A stretch of DNA of 64,000 nucleotides, taken from NCBI GenBank assembly GCA_038040445.1, contig JBBPIG010000010.1, positions 1 through 64,000 of the forward strand, written 5' to 3'. The notes beneath the pieces were generated by a model. It saw only the letters and a program-made list of their open reading frames with translations, was not told the DNA's origin and searched no databases. Made by a program: the position numbers and the translations under genes. This DNA is from Acidobacteriota bacterium. GTDB lineage: Bacteria > Acidobacteriota > Blastocatellia > UBA7656. Positions within the stretch are counted from its first letter, which is position 1, and every line of letters begins with the position of its first letter. Positions 35,107 through 43,832 of the stretch are shown piece by piece.

Positions 35107-38100
35107 CTAAAACTGAAGCCGAGCCGCAAACTGGAATGAGCGAGGACCGCCCGTACCGAACGTTCCACCCGCGCGGGTAGTCGCGGTGCCGAAGTTGGCA
35201 CCGTTGAGGACGCCGCTGTAGCCAGCGAGGTTCGAGATGTTGAGTATGTTGAATCCCTCGCCGATCAACTGCAACTTCACCCTCTCGCCGATCCCGATAT
35301 TCCGCGTCAGCCGCACGTCCTGCGAGATGAACGTGTCGCCGTTATCGATCTTGGCCGGCAGCGTGATTAACGGAGCGATCTGGCCGGGGCGCCCGGTGGG
35401 CTTGCCGGCAATAGTCGCGTTGTATTGATTCACCAACAAGCGCAACTCGTCCGCGCCGTACCGCGTGCCAAAGCCGTAGAGCGTCCCGCCCGGCAGGATT
35501 AGGGAGTTAATCCCGTCGCCGTCGAGATCCGTGTTGCTGATCACGTTGGAGAGCGGCGGCGAGCTGACTATCGGCATGATCAGACCGAACTGCCAGCCAT
35601 TCAAAGCCCCACGCGTGAATTTGTTGTCGCCTTTGTAAGCCGGCAGATCGACGAACCCGCTGAAGGTGAGGCGGTGGCGTCGATCGGAAGCTTGATAGTC
35701 CTCGCCCACTTTGAAATCGTCAATGCTGAACGGGCCGTTGGAGCTTGCTCCCGGGACATTGTTGTAGCCGGTGAACTTCGACAGCGCGTAGGAGGCGACG
35801 AAGAGATAGTGTGAACTGAACCGCTTGTCCACCTTGACGTGCAGCCCCGTGTAGCGGAAGTTGGCTGCGCTGTGCGAGACGGCAATCGGCCCGGACGAGC
35901 AGATCGCCTTCGGGTCCGCGGCCTGGGCGCCAACACAGAGGGGGATGACCGGCGTCCGCACGCCGTTGATGAACCGGTCGAAGCGGTTCTCATCGACGAT
36001 CAGCGTGTTGTGCAATCCGCCGAAATGGAGCGAGCGCCGCATCACGAAGTCAGCCGATACAACCAAATTCGACGCCAGCTCACGTTGAACGCCGACGCTG
36101 ACGTTATAAGCGAGGGGACTCACCGTATCGGGGTCGAAGATACCGCCGAAGTCCTTATTGCCGGTCGTCTTGATTAGTTCGACGCCGCGAACCGAGAGGT
36201 CTTTCCCGTTGCCCAACCCCGCCAGCGTCGCGGCACGCAACCCCGGGAGGATCGCATTGAGGCCGTTTACGGTGAGGACAGTGTTGGTTAGAATCCTTCC
36301 AAGGAGCGTCTTTTGATCGAAGGGGTTGGCTGGGTTATTGAACACGCTGAAATCAAGCCCGTAGAACGAGGAGGGAAGGATCAAGCGTCCGTTGCCCGCC
36401 GGCCCCGTGTAGGCCCGTTCGTTCAGCCGCGTCCAGAAGAGGTTCGCGTCGTGATAGACGCCCGCGCCGCCGCGAATCACCGTCTTGCCATCGCCCTTCA
36501 CGTCCCACGCAAAGCCTACACTTGGATCCCAATTGTTCTTGTCACGGTGCGGCGCTTTCAGATTGCCGCCCAGCAACGCTGACAGAATCGGCGGACGGTC
36601 GAGGTCGTGATTGAGAATGTTGGTCTCGACCGAGTAAGCGATCCCGTAATTCAGCGTGAAGCGCGAGGAGACACGCCATTGATCGGCGAAGAACCCGCGG
36701 ATGCGGTTGTTGTGCGACGCAGTCTTCAGGTTGAAAGGCTGCGGCTGGCCCGCTTCGCCGATGCCGGTGAAGAATTGGTAGAGGGGGAGTTGCTGAATCT
36801 CAAACAAGGTCGGCACGGTATCATTCAGCGGCCCCGTGCCAGTCGCGTTTAGCCTTATGCTGGCCGGCAAGTTGTTGTACAACCCCGCCACCGCCGCTTT
36901 AACCGCGGCGGGCGTCGTCGGGCTCGCTACGACGCCCGCGACTATTGCCAACAGGTGAAGCGGGTCGTAAGGCACGTTCAGCGACGGCTCCAAAAACGCC
37001 CACTTTCCGACGCCGTAGAAATGCTCCCACTCGCCGCCGAAGCGCAGCCGGTGCGAGCCCTTCTGCCAATTCAACGTGTCGGTCATCTGATAGGTGCGCA
37101 ACACGCGGTTTTGAGGCACGTTGACGTTGTTGCCGATGATGAATTGAGGCGCCAGGGTGGTGAAGGTCTGCGGCCCCCCCAGACCGATGCAGGCCACCGG
37201 GTCGGGGCAATCCTGGCTGTCGGGAATTCTCAGCCGTCCGCTGTAGAAGCTGTAGGAGTAGCGGAAGTCGTTGACCACATTCCCTGTGAACACCGAGGTC
37301 ACGCCGCCGAGCGCCTGGGTCGAGACGTTGCGGGTCGGAACCCAGTACGAAGGCATGGTGCCGCCGTCGCCGTTGAAGTTGTGATTGTTGTCCGTGCTGA
37401 ATCGCACAAAGGCGTTGTGCTTATCATTCACCTTGAAATCGATTTTGAGGTTAGTCTGTTTGAAGGTGAGCGGCTGCGGGAACGCGCCATCAAACTTCGA
37501 CCAGATCGGGTGGTTGTTGCTCACCAGCAGTACGCTGTCCTGGTTGTTATACTCCCCGTTGAAGAAGAAGAATGCCCGGTCCTTCTTGATCGGGCCGCCG
37601 AGGCTGCCGCCCATCTGCCGCCGCGCGAAGAACGGATCCTTAGTGCGCGCATCACGTTTCAGCAGCGGGTAGGCCCCGAGGTTGTGATCCCGATAGTACA
37701 TGAAGGCCGATCCGTGAAAGGCGTTTGAGCCGCTGCGCGAAACGACGTTGACCGAACCGACGCTGGTTGTGCTCGTAGAAAGATCGAATTGGAAGGTCGA
37801 GATCTGGAACTCCTGCACCGACTCCTGCGAGAAGTTCTGCGAGGTCCCTCCGGTGACTCGGTCATTGATCGTCGCGCCGTCAACCGAGATGCGCGTCAGG
37901 GCTTGCGAAGCGCCGGCGATGGAGACGCGGAAGAAGTTGTTCGGCGAAGACCCCGGATTATCGACCGACGTGACGCCCACGCCCGGTTCGAGCAAGGCAA
38001 GTTGTAGGAAGTTGCGCCCGTTTAGCGGCAGGTTTTCAACCTGCATGCGGTTAACCACGCCGTCAATCTTATAGTTCAGTTTGTCGATGATCGGGGCTTC

Positions 38101-38475
38101 GGCCACCACATCAACGACCTCGGCTTTAGTGCCGGCGCGCAACGTGGCGTTCACCGTGCTGAGACTGCCGACCTGAACGACCACTGAGATGTTATTAGTG
38201 GCGAAGCCCTCAGCTTCTATCTTTACTTCATAGTCACCGGCCGGAAGGTTCTCAACTGCGTAGATACCATCGCCGCCGGTGTTGGTTGTTCTGGCAGCGC
38301 CCGTGGCCTTATTGGTGACCGTGACGTTGCCGTTTGTAATCACGGCGCCCTGTTGGTCCTTGACCAAGCCGCTGATCGAACCCGTTGGGTTTTGCGCCAT
38401 GACAGGGACGGTTGTACGTGCTACTAGCGTCAACAACGCGACACTCAGCAGCAAGAGTTTGAACTTAATGTGCAT
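35107..38475 (-). CDS. TonB-dependent receptor, Oar-like
   Basis: This 1122-residue outer-membrane protein has a signal peptide (about residues 1-28) and a carboxypeptidase-regulatory-like beta-sandwich (GSISGLVKDQQGAVITNGNV, about 31-115). A plug domain follows (LNYKIDGVVNRMQVENLPLN to VDGATIND, about 130-250), then a large beta-barrel ending in the C-terminal aromatic residue (FQFAARLQF). This is the Oar/CarboxypepD-type architecture expanded in Acidobacteria, presumed to bind peptides or complex carbohydrates at the cell surface with TonB energy. No SusD-like partner is present. ATG 38475 has AAAGGAG upstream and the transcript ends at a strong terminator. The substrate cannot be told. Confidence 0.93.
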   Translation of the reverse strand: MHIKFKLLLLSVALLTLVARTTVPVMAQNPTGSISGLVKDQQGAVITNGNVTVTNKATGAARTTNTGGDGIYAVENLPAGDYEVKIEAEGFATNNISVVVQVGSLSTVNATLRAGTKAEVVDVVAEAPIIDKLNYKIDGVVNRMQVENLPLNGRNFLQLALLEPGVGVTSVDNPGSSPNNFFRVSIAGASQALTRISVDGATINDRVTGGTSQNFSQESVQEFQISTFQFDLSTSTTSVGSVNVVSRSGSNAFHGSAFMYYRDHNLGAYPLLKRDARTKDPFFARRQMGGSLGGPIKKDRAFFFFNGEYNNQDSVLLVSNNHPIWSKFDGAFPQPLTFKQTNLKIDFKVNDKHNAFVRFSTDNNHNFNGDGGTMPSYWVPTRNVSTQALGGVTSVFTGNVVNDFRYSYSFYSGRLRIPDSQDCPDPVACIGLGGPQTFTTLAPQFIIGNNVNVPQNRVLRTYQMTDTLNWQKGSHRLRFGGEWEHFYGVGKWAFLEPSLNVPYDPLHLLAIVAGVVASPTTPAAVKAAVAGLYNNLPASIRLNATGTGPLNDTVPTLFEIQQLPLYQFFTGIGEAGQPQPFNLKTASHNNRIRGFFADQWRVSSRFTLNYGIAYSVETNILNHDLDRPPILSALLGGNLKAPHRDKNNWDPSVGFAWDVKGDGKTVIRGGAGVYHDANLFWTRLNERAYTGPAGNGRLILPSSFYGLDFSVFNNPANPFDQKTLLGRILTNTVLTVNGLNAILPGLRAATLAGLGNGKDLSVRGVELIKTTGNKDFGGIFDPDTVSPLAYNVSVGVQRELASNLVVSADFVMRRSLHFGGLHNTLIVDENRFDRFINGVRTPVIPLCVGAQAADPKAICSSGPIAVSHSAANFRYTGLHVKVDKRFSSHYLFVASYALSKFTGYNNVPGASSNGPFSIDDFKVGEDYQASDRRHRLTFSGFVDLPAYKGDNKFTRGALNGWQFGLIMPIVSSPPLSNVISNTDLDGDGINSLILPGGTLYGFGTRYGADELRLLVNQYNATIAGKPTGRPGQIAPLITLPAKIDNGDTFISQDVRLTRNIGIGERVKLQLIGEGFNILNISNLAGYSGVLNGANFGTATTRAGGTFGTGGPRSFQFAARLQF

Positions 38476-38938
38476 ATGTCTCCTTTCAATTCCTGTGAGC
38501 GGGTAAGAGTCTCGTTTTCAATCAAACTCCGTTCAATGAGCGGAGCGAGCTAAGCCTCACTATTGACCTGTCGACTCGTGGCACGGGAGAAATGCACACC
38601 AGCCGGTCAGCATCAGTCGTGCGCATAAGGCCAGATATGATTAAACTCAAGTGGCGATCCCACAACGCGGCCGTCAACCTGTAACAAGACTTATGAAATT
38701 TAATGCTTAGGAAGCCTCCAAGACGGCATATGATTGATTTTTCGCGCAAGAATGTCAAGCTGAATTGTGCTACACCGCCCCCCCGCCCCCGGGCAGCAAT
38801 TGGCCACGCGGCGACCGATTAAGGCCGTAGCCGCGGCTTCGCCCTCCGCGGGCGAATGTTGACTGCCGAAGCGGTCGGCCTATACAATCCGCCAATCATT
38901 CATCCTGATCGCGACGAATCACAAGGAGGACTAATCCT
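38476..38938. promoter_or_regulatory. Divergent region between receptor and dehydrogenase
   Basis: These 463 bp separate the receptor gene (minus) from the acyl-CoA dehydrogenase gene (plus). A plus-strand promoter is listed at 38859. The middle includes an AT-rich stretch (38685-38745) that could hold the receptor promoter, and a C-run near 38770. No ORF is supported. Confidence 0.45.
38859..38886 (+). promoter_or_regulatory. Sigma-70 promoter of acyl-CoA dehydrogenase
   Basis: TTGACT at 38859-38864 and TATACA at 38881-38886 have a 16-nt spacer (or TACAAT with 18). The start codon is about 45 nt downstream of the expected start site. Confidence 0.6.
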
Positions 38939-40096
38939 GTGGACGAGCTCTACAGCAAGGAAAACTTGCACTACCGCGACCTTGCGCGCACGATCGCCGA
39001 GCAGCATGTTAAGCCCGTCGCCGCCGAGCTCGACCGTTCTGGCGAGTATCCCTGGAGCGTAATCAAGGCTCTTCAAGAACAGGGATTGATGGGCGTATGG
39101 ATACCAAAGGACTACGGCGGAGCGGGCGCGGGCCTACTCAACCTCTGCATCGTAGTCGAGGAGATATCTCGCAAGTGCGGGGGCATCGGTTGCACTTACG
39201 TCGTCAACGCACTCGGCTCGCTGCCGATCGTCCTCGCTGGAACCGAAGAGCAAAAGAAGAAGTACCTGCCCGACATAGCTTCGGGCAAGAAGCTAATCGC
39301 CTTCTGTCTCTCGGAAAAAGACGCGGGCTCTGACGCTGGAAGTCTGAAGACTCACGCTGAACGCGACGGCGACGACTATGTGATCAACGGCGACAAGAAG
39401 TGGACCACCAACGGAGCGGCAGCAAGCATCTACAGTGTCTTTGCTACCGTGAATCCCGAGCGCGGCACTCGTGGTGTGACCGCTTTCATAGTCGAGCGCG
39501 ACACGCCGGGGTTTGAGCTGGGCAAGCGCGAAGATTTGATGGGAATACGCTGCGTGCCGGTGAACGAGACGCGCTTTCGAAACTGCCGCGTGCCCGCTTC
39601 TGAACTGCTGGGCGGCGCCGAAGGCCGCGGCTTCAAACACGCGATGATGACCCTTGACGTCGCGCGGCCATTCGTCGCTGCGCAAGGATTGGGCATCGCA
39701 CAAGGCGCGCTCGATCTGGCGCTCGAGTATACGAAGAATCGGCAACAGTTCGGACAGTCGATCGCTTCATTCCAGGGGATTCAGTTCATGCTCGCCGACA
39801 TGGCCACACAGGTAGAAGCGGCGCGCCATCTGGTATACACCGCAGCGCGAGCGGTTGACGCCGGCGTAAAGGACGTTTCGAAGATATCGGCGATGTGCAA
39901 GGTGTTCGCAACAGATACCGCGATGAAAGTGGCGACGGATGCGGTGCAGTTGTTCGGCGGGTACGGCTACTGCAGAGACTACCCGATCGAAAAGTACATG
40001 CGCGATGCGAAGATCACTCAGATCTATGAAGGTACGAATCAGATTCAGCGAATGGTTATCGGCCGCGCGCTGATCCGCGAAGGCGCGTCAAGCTAG
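38939..40096 (+). CDS. Acyl-CoA dehydrogenase
   Basis: This 385-residue flavoprotein catalyses the first step of fatty-acid or branched-chain acyl-CoA beta-oxidation in the cytosol. It passes electrons to ETF. The family signatures are CLSEKDAGSDAGSLKTHAER, KKWTTNG and RNRQQFGQSIASFQ-like (KNRQQFGQSIASFQ). The likely catalytic base is Glu364 in IYEGTNQIQR, the position of short- and medium-chain enzymes. The start is GTG 38939, supported by AAGGAGG nine nt upstream. It stands alone, with no ETF or thiolase genes nearby. Chain-length preference cannot be decided. Confidence 0.92.
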   Translation: MDELYSKENLHYRDLARTIAEQHVKPVAAELDRSGEYPWSVIKALQEQGLMGVWIPKDYGGAGAGLLNLCIVVEEISRKCGGIGCTYVVNALGSLPIVLAGTEEQKKKYLPDIASGKKLIAFCLSEKDAGSDAGSLKTHAERDGDDYVINGDKKWTTNGAAASIYSVFATVNPERGTRGVTAFIVERDTPGFELGKREDLMGIRCVPVNETRFRNCRVPASELLGGAEGRGFKHAMMTLDVARPFVAAQGLGIAQGALDLALEYTKNRQQFGQSIASFQGIQFMLADMATQVEAARHLVYTAARAVDAGVKDVSKISAMCKVFATDTAMKVATDAVQLFGGYGYCRDYPIEKYMRDAKITQIYEGTNQIQRMVIGRALIREGASS

Positions 40097-40174
40097 TCGA
40101 AGTCAGTGAAAGATCACACTCCTGGCGATCGATACCTAGCGAAGGATCACATACGCGGCTGCGTGCCTTTGTGT

Positions 40175-40621
40175 TTATTCTGTTTGATCGATGGCGATAA
40201 CGATCTTCCCGTTGGCGACGGCCTCGCCGTGACCGGTCGGCGGAGATCGCCTCAGTAAACCCGCTTCAAAAATCATCCGTCCCAGCGTCGCGAGTATCGC
40301 GCCCAACGCCGTCAACTCGAACACGATTATTCCGAAAGCCCACATTGACACGATCGGCATTCCGCCCGTCACAAGACCAACGCGCCTCGATGTCCAGACG
40401 GTCAGCAGGATCGCGAAGGCCGCTCCGAGCAAGCCGCCCGCAATCGCAAATCCCCCGATGCGCGTCTTCGGTCCATCGGTAGTCTCAAGATGCAAAGGCT
40501 CCGATGACATAACGGTGATCGACGAACTCGGCACGCCCTCACGCTGAAGCTCGCGAAGCGCGGCGACCGCTTCAGCACGAGTGTCAAACACTTCGACCCT
40601 GGTTTCAGCCATCTTGTTCAC
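40175..40621 (-). CDS. actD: DUF3341 membrane protein, ActD-like
   Basis: This 148-residue protein has an N-terminal soluble part (AETRVEVFDTRAEAVAALRE) and two membrane helices (about residues 55-77 and 88-112). This is the DUF3341 architecture of ActD, a subunit of Alternative Complex III (quinol:electron acceptor oxidoreductase). Its start overlaps the ActC stop by four bases (GTG 40621; ATG 40612 is possible), so the two are translationally coupled. Family ActD is usually somewhat longer. Assignment rests on fold pattern and the adjacent NrfD-like gene. It is the last gene; ActE (monohaem cytochrome c) and ActF are absent. Confidence 0.8.
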   Translation of the reverse strand: MNKMAETRVEVFDTRAEAVAALRELQREGVPSSSITVMSSEPLHLETTDGPKTRIGGFAIAGGLLGAAFAILLTVWTSRRVGLVTGGMPIVSMWAFGIIVFELTALGAILATLGRMIFEAGLLRRSPPTGHGEAVANGKIVIAIDQTE

Positions 40622-41976
40622 GCTTTCTCGAATCCAACTTCAGGCGAACTAACAATTGTCGCTTCACCGTGCTCGCCCAGCGGCAACCCCTCTTTGTATT
40701 CCCACACCGCGATGATAGGAAACAGCCTTGCGAAAATCGAGTACAGCAAGACGAAGTAGCCAAACGTACCCGCCGTCAATGTCAGCTCGACCCAGGTCGG
40801 GCTGTACGTCCCCCAGTTGAAAGTCAACTTCGGCTGCGCCAGCGTAGGTACGATGATCAAGAATCGCTCGAACCACATTCCAACCACGATCAGCGCGGAC
40901 GCGATCACCGTTCCCTTGATCGTCCTGAATCGCTTGATCGCAAGCAGCGGCGCCGGAATCACGAAGCAGCAAATGACCGTTCCCCAGAAGAGCGGCGAAT
41001 ACACGCCGCTCACCTTCGAGTGAAACACCGTCATCTCTTCGGGCAAGTTTCCGTACCACGTCGTCAGGTACTCGCCGAAGGTGAAGTAGAACCAGATCAG
41101 GCTCATGGTCAACAGCAACAGCCCAAGATTATTGAAGTGAACCGGGCGAAGATAGGCTTCGAGATGAAACACTCGCCTGATCACCGCCATCGCGATAATC
41201 AGCGCGGCGATGCCTGAGAAGATCGCACCCGCGACGAAGTAAGGCCCGAACATCGTCGAGTGCCACATCGGGCGAATCGTCATCGCGAAATCCCAAGAGA
41301 CGATCGTGTGTACAGAAACGGCTACCGGAATGATCACGACTGCCATCACTCGCACAGCACGTTCGAGCCGGTCCCACTGAAGCTCCGTTCCTCGCCATCC
41401 GAGACTTAACGCCCCGTAGAAGCGCCGCCACAGCCCGCGCGATTTGTCTCTCAACAAGGCGAGATCAGGAATCAGCGGCAGATACAAGTAGATGATCGAG
41501 CCAAGCAGGTAGGTGTTGATGGCGAAGAAGTCCCAAGCGAGCGGCGAGCGGAAATTCGGCCACAGACCTCGCTCGTTAGGATAGGGCACCAGCCAGTAGA
41601 AGAACTGCGGGCGGCCGAGATGGATGATCGGAAACAACGCGCCGATCATCAGAGCGAATACCGTGATTGCTTCTGCGCATCGAGTGACCGGTCTTCGCCA
41701 CTCAGCCCCGGTGACTCGCAGGATCGCCGAGATCAATGTTCCCGCGTGCGAGATGCCGATCCAGAAAACGAAGTTGGTAATATCGAGCGCCCAGAAGACC
41801 GGCCGGTTGATACCCCAAACCCCCAAGCCGCGCGAGAACTGATAGCCCAGCGCAACGACCGCGGCAAGCACGAGTAGCCCGCTTATGGCTACTGTCGCAT
41901 ACCACCCTCGGCTGGGCTTGTTAACCGGCCCGAGCAGATCGTAGTTGATCTTCGCGTATGTTGGTCTATTGGCCAA
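40618..41976 (-). CDS. actC: NrfD/PsrC-like membrane subunit, ActC-like
   Basis: This 452-residue inner-membrane quinol-interacting subunit has about ten transmembrane helices. Characteristic stretches are WALDITNFVFWIGISHAGTL and GRPQFFYWLVPYPN, typical of ActC of Alternative Complex III. It would oxidise menaquinol or ubiquinol and pass electrons to the iron-sulfur and haem subunits. The likely start is TTG 41976, only eight nt after the stop of the exported carboxypeptidase-regulatory gene, with GGGAA just ahead. So this core subunit now depends on a non-standard upstream gene for expression. It is overlapped by actD. Confidence 0.9.
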   Translation of the reverse strand: MANRPTYAKINYDLLGPVNKPSRGWYATVAISGLLVLAAVVALGYQFSRGLGVWGINRPVFWALDITNFVFWIGISHAGTLISAILRVTGAEWRRPVTRCAEAITVFALMIGALFPIIHLGRPQFFYWLVPYPNERGLWPNFRSPLAWDFFAINTYLLGSIIYLYLPLIPDLALLRDKSRGLWRRFYGALSLGWRGTELQWDRLERAVRVMAVVIIPVAVSVHTIVSWDFAMTIRPMWHSTMFGPYFVAGAIFSGIAALIIAMAVIRRVFHLEAYLRPVHFNNLGLLLLTMSLIWFYFTFGEYLTTWYGNLPEEMTVFHSKVSGVYSPLFWGTVICCFVIPAPLLAIKRFRTIKGTVIASALIVVGMWFERFLIIVPTLAQPKLTFNWGTYSPTWVELTLTAGTFGYFVLLYSIFARLFPIIAVWEYKEGLPLGEHGEATIVSSPEVGFEKA

Positions 41977-41984
41977 TTTCCCGC

Positions 41985-43832
41985 TTATTGGTTTGTCTTT
42001 CCGGATGCAGGCCTGGTCACCGTAAGGGATGGCCGATAGCGCATCAGGTAATTAGTGATGCGCTCACAGGGCTGCAAATCAACCGCAATGTTTGCAGCCT
42101 CTGCCTCGCGGCGAAGCGCAGCGCGGCCCGCCACGTCCCACGCTACCGGCCAGGTCGCTTCCTGTTTTTCATTGTCAGCAATCGGGCGAACAAGCAGCCA
42201 GTAGCGATCCGGGGCGATATTTGCGAAAGCGAATGCGCCGTCGCTCTCGGTGTCAGTTTCAGCGAATCGCTCGGCATTGCCGGCGTTCTCACGCTCGAAA
42301 GGCACAAGGTGGGCGCGGAGCCGTGCGGGCAATTTCGCTTTTTCATCCGAAGCGGCGACTCGCCCACGAATGCTGGCCGCGCCTTCCGCAACGTTGATGA
42401 TTACTCCCTTGACGTGCTCTCCCGATTTGAGCGCGATGTCATTTCGCGCCGCATTACCGGGCTGTCTGCCGGTCTTAGGCATTGTCACGGCGCGCGCATA
42501 GAGGTCTTCGTTGATTAGCTTCATTTTCAGGCGATACTGCCCCGGAGGGAGGCCTGTGACAATGAAGTCGCCCTTTTCGTCGGGCGCGCCCGATGTAATA
42601 GAATCGAAAAATAAGGCGAGGAGATCTTTGGGCGTGGCTTTGTCATTGCGTAAGGCGTTGACGACGGTTTCTTCAACCGACGCTTCGCGCGCGGGTTTGC
42701 ACTCCGGTTTGCGCTTAGCTTTCGGCGAGACTTCCATGACGATATGCCCGGCAATCGAGCCAAACCAAAGAAGCGTGAGTTCAAGTCCGGTCGCATCGGC
42801 CCCCCTAACCGTGATCGACCGTGGTTGCGAGGCCGCGTATGGGTCGTTGAAACTTTTTTGAGCTATCAAATAATAGTCTCCATCCGGCACGCCATGAAAA
42901 GCGAAAGAGCTATTCGCTTCGTAACCTTTCCAACTGCTGTCCTGAATCACGCCGCTCTTAGCGTTTATGAGCTTCAAATAATATCCGCCGGGCGATTTGT
43001 CATCCGCAGCGCCGTAACACTTGCCGCTGATGGTATGCCCCGGCTCGCTTCGATAGCTTATGTTTATCCCGCTCACTTCTTGGCCGAGACTTACTCTTAC
43101 TTCTTGCGCATCGTCGCGCCCGGATGAAGGGTAATAAATGGGAATCTCGTTGCTGAGGTCTTGATCCTGGTATACGACGATATGATTTACCTTCAGCAGG
43201 TAAGAGCCCGATGCGAGACCGTAGATTCTGTAGATGCCGCGATCATCTGTTTCACCTTGCTTAACGTTATCCCATTCGTGGGTGAACCGCACCGCACGGC
43301 TTTGTGAGTCGCGCACGCGAATGGCAACTACTTTCGCTTTTACCATCGGCGCGCCAAACGAATCTGTAACTGCGCCTGTTATGGCTCCGCCTTTGCGTAG
43401 TCTGAGTGTGACAAAGTCGCCTGTGACGTGATAGCCGCTCGATCCGCCTTTGTTATCTTGGACGTAACCTACTGCGTAGCACCATACAACAGAGGCCTTT
43501 GCCGGCAAGCCGTTCACTTGAAAGCCGCCCTCGTCATCGGTGGCAACCTCCAAGTCTTCTTCACTCCGTCCATTGACCGGCCTGACATAAACGACGACGT
43601 TAGGAAATGGCTGACCGGATTCATCCGTAACGCGCCCGCTTATCGAATCTGCGCGTTTTTGAGCCTGTTGATTTGAAGCGTCTTTTCTTCGAGCAGGCAA
43701 GACCTGCGACTGCCCCGTTTCTATGAAGGCCGCGAGCATCAATAGCAACGAGCACAATGCGGACAGGGCGCGGCAAGCCTCAACGCTGGGAGAAGGCATG
43801 TTCGCGCTACGGCGAGCGAGCTTCAAAATCAT
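41985..43832 (-). CDS. Exported carboxypeptidase-regulatory-repeat protein B
   Basis: This 615-residue exported protein has a signal peptide (about residues 20-42) and several Cna-B/carboxypeptidase-regulatory-like beta-sandwich repeats. Examples are ISGRVTDESGQPFPNVVVYV (about 64-83), GAITGAVTDSFGAPMVKAKV and ASIRGRVAASDEKAKLPARL. Separators of GIYRIYGLASGSYLL type occur. It overlaps the preceding paralogous gene by four bases (ATGA) and lies eight nt ahead of actC. No enzymatic domain is seen. Such proteins are abundant in Acidobacteria as surface or periplasmic binders. Its place inside the Act operon is odd; it may be a passenger or an accessory stabiliser. Confidence 0.85.
   Translation of the reverse strand: MILKLARRSANMPSPSVEACRALSALCSLLLMLAAFIETGQSQVLPARRKDASNQQAQKRADSISGRVTDESGQPFPNVVVYVRPVNGRSEEDLEVATDDEGGFQVNGLPAKASVVWCYAVGYVQDNKGGSSGYHVTGDFVTLRLRKGGAITGAVTDSFGAPMVKAKVVAIRVRDSQSRAVRFTHEWDNVKQGETDDRGIYRIYGLASGSYLLKVNHIVVYQDQDLSNEIPIYYPSSGRDDAQEVRVSLGQEVSGINISYRSEPGHTISGKCYGAADDKSPGGYYLKLINAKSGVIQDSSWKGYEANSSFAFHGVPDGDYYLIAQKSFNDPYAASQPRSITVRGADATGLELTLLWFGSIAGHIVMEVSPKAKRKPECKPAREASVEETVVNALRNDKATPKDLLALFFDSITSGAPDEKGDFIVTGLPPGQYRLKMKLINEDLYARAVTMPKTGRQPGNAARNDIALKSGEHVKGVIINVAEGAASIRGRVAASDEKAKLPARLRAHLVPFERENAGNAERFAETDTESDGAFAFANIAPDRYWLLVRPIADNEKQEATWPVAWDVAGRAALRREAEAANIAVDLQPCERITNYLMRYRPSLTVTRPASGKTNQ

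Noticed and set aside
36955-37728. A 257-codon plus-strand open frame opposite the TonB-dependent receptor
   Set aside because: Antisense shadow of a clear receptor gene, with no start signals and an Arg/Val/Ala-rich composition typical of shadows.
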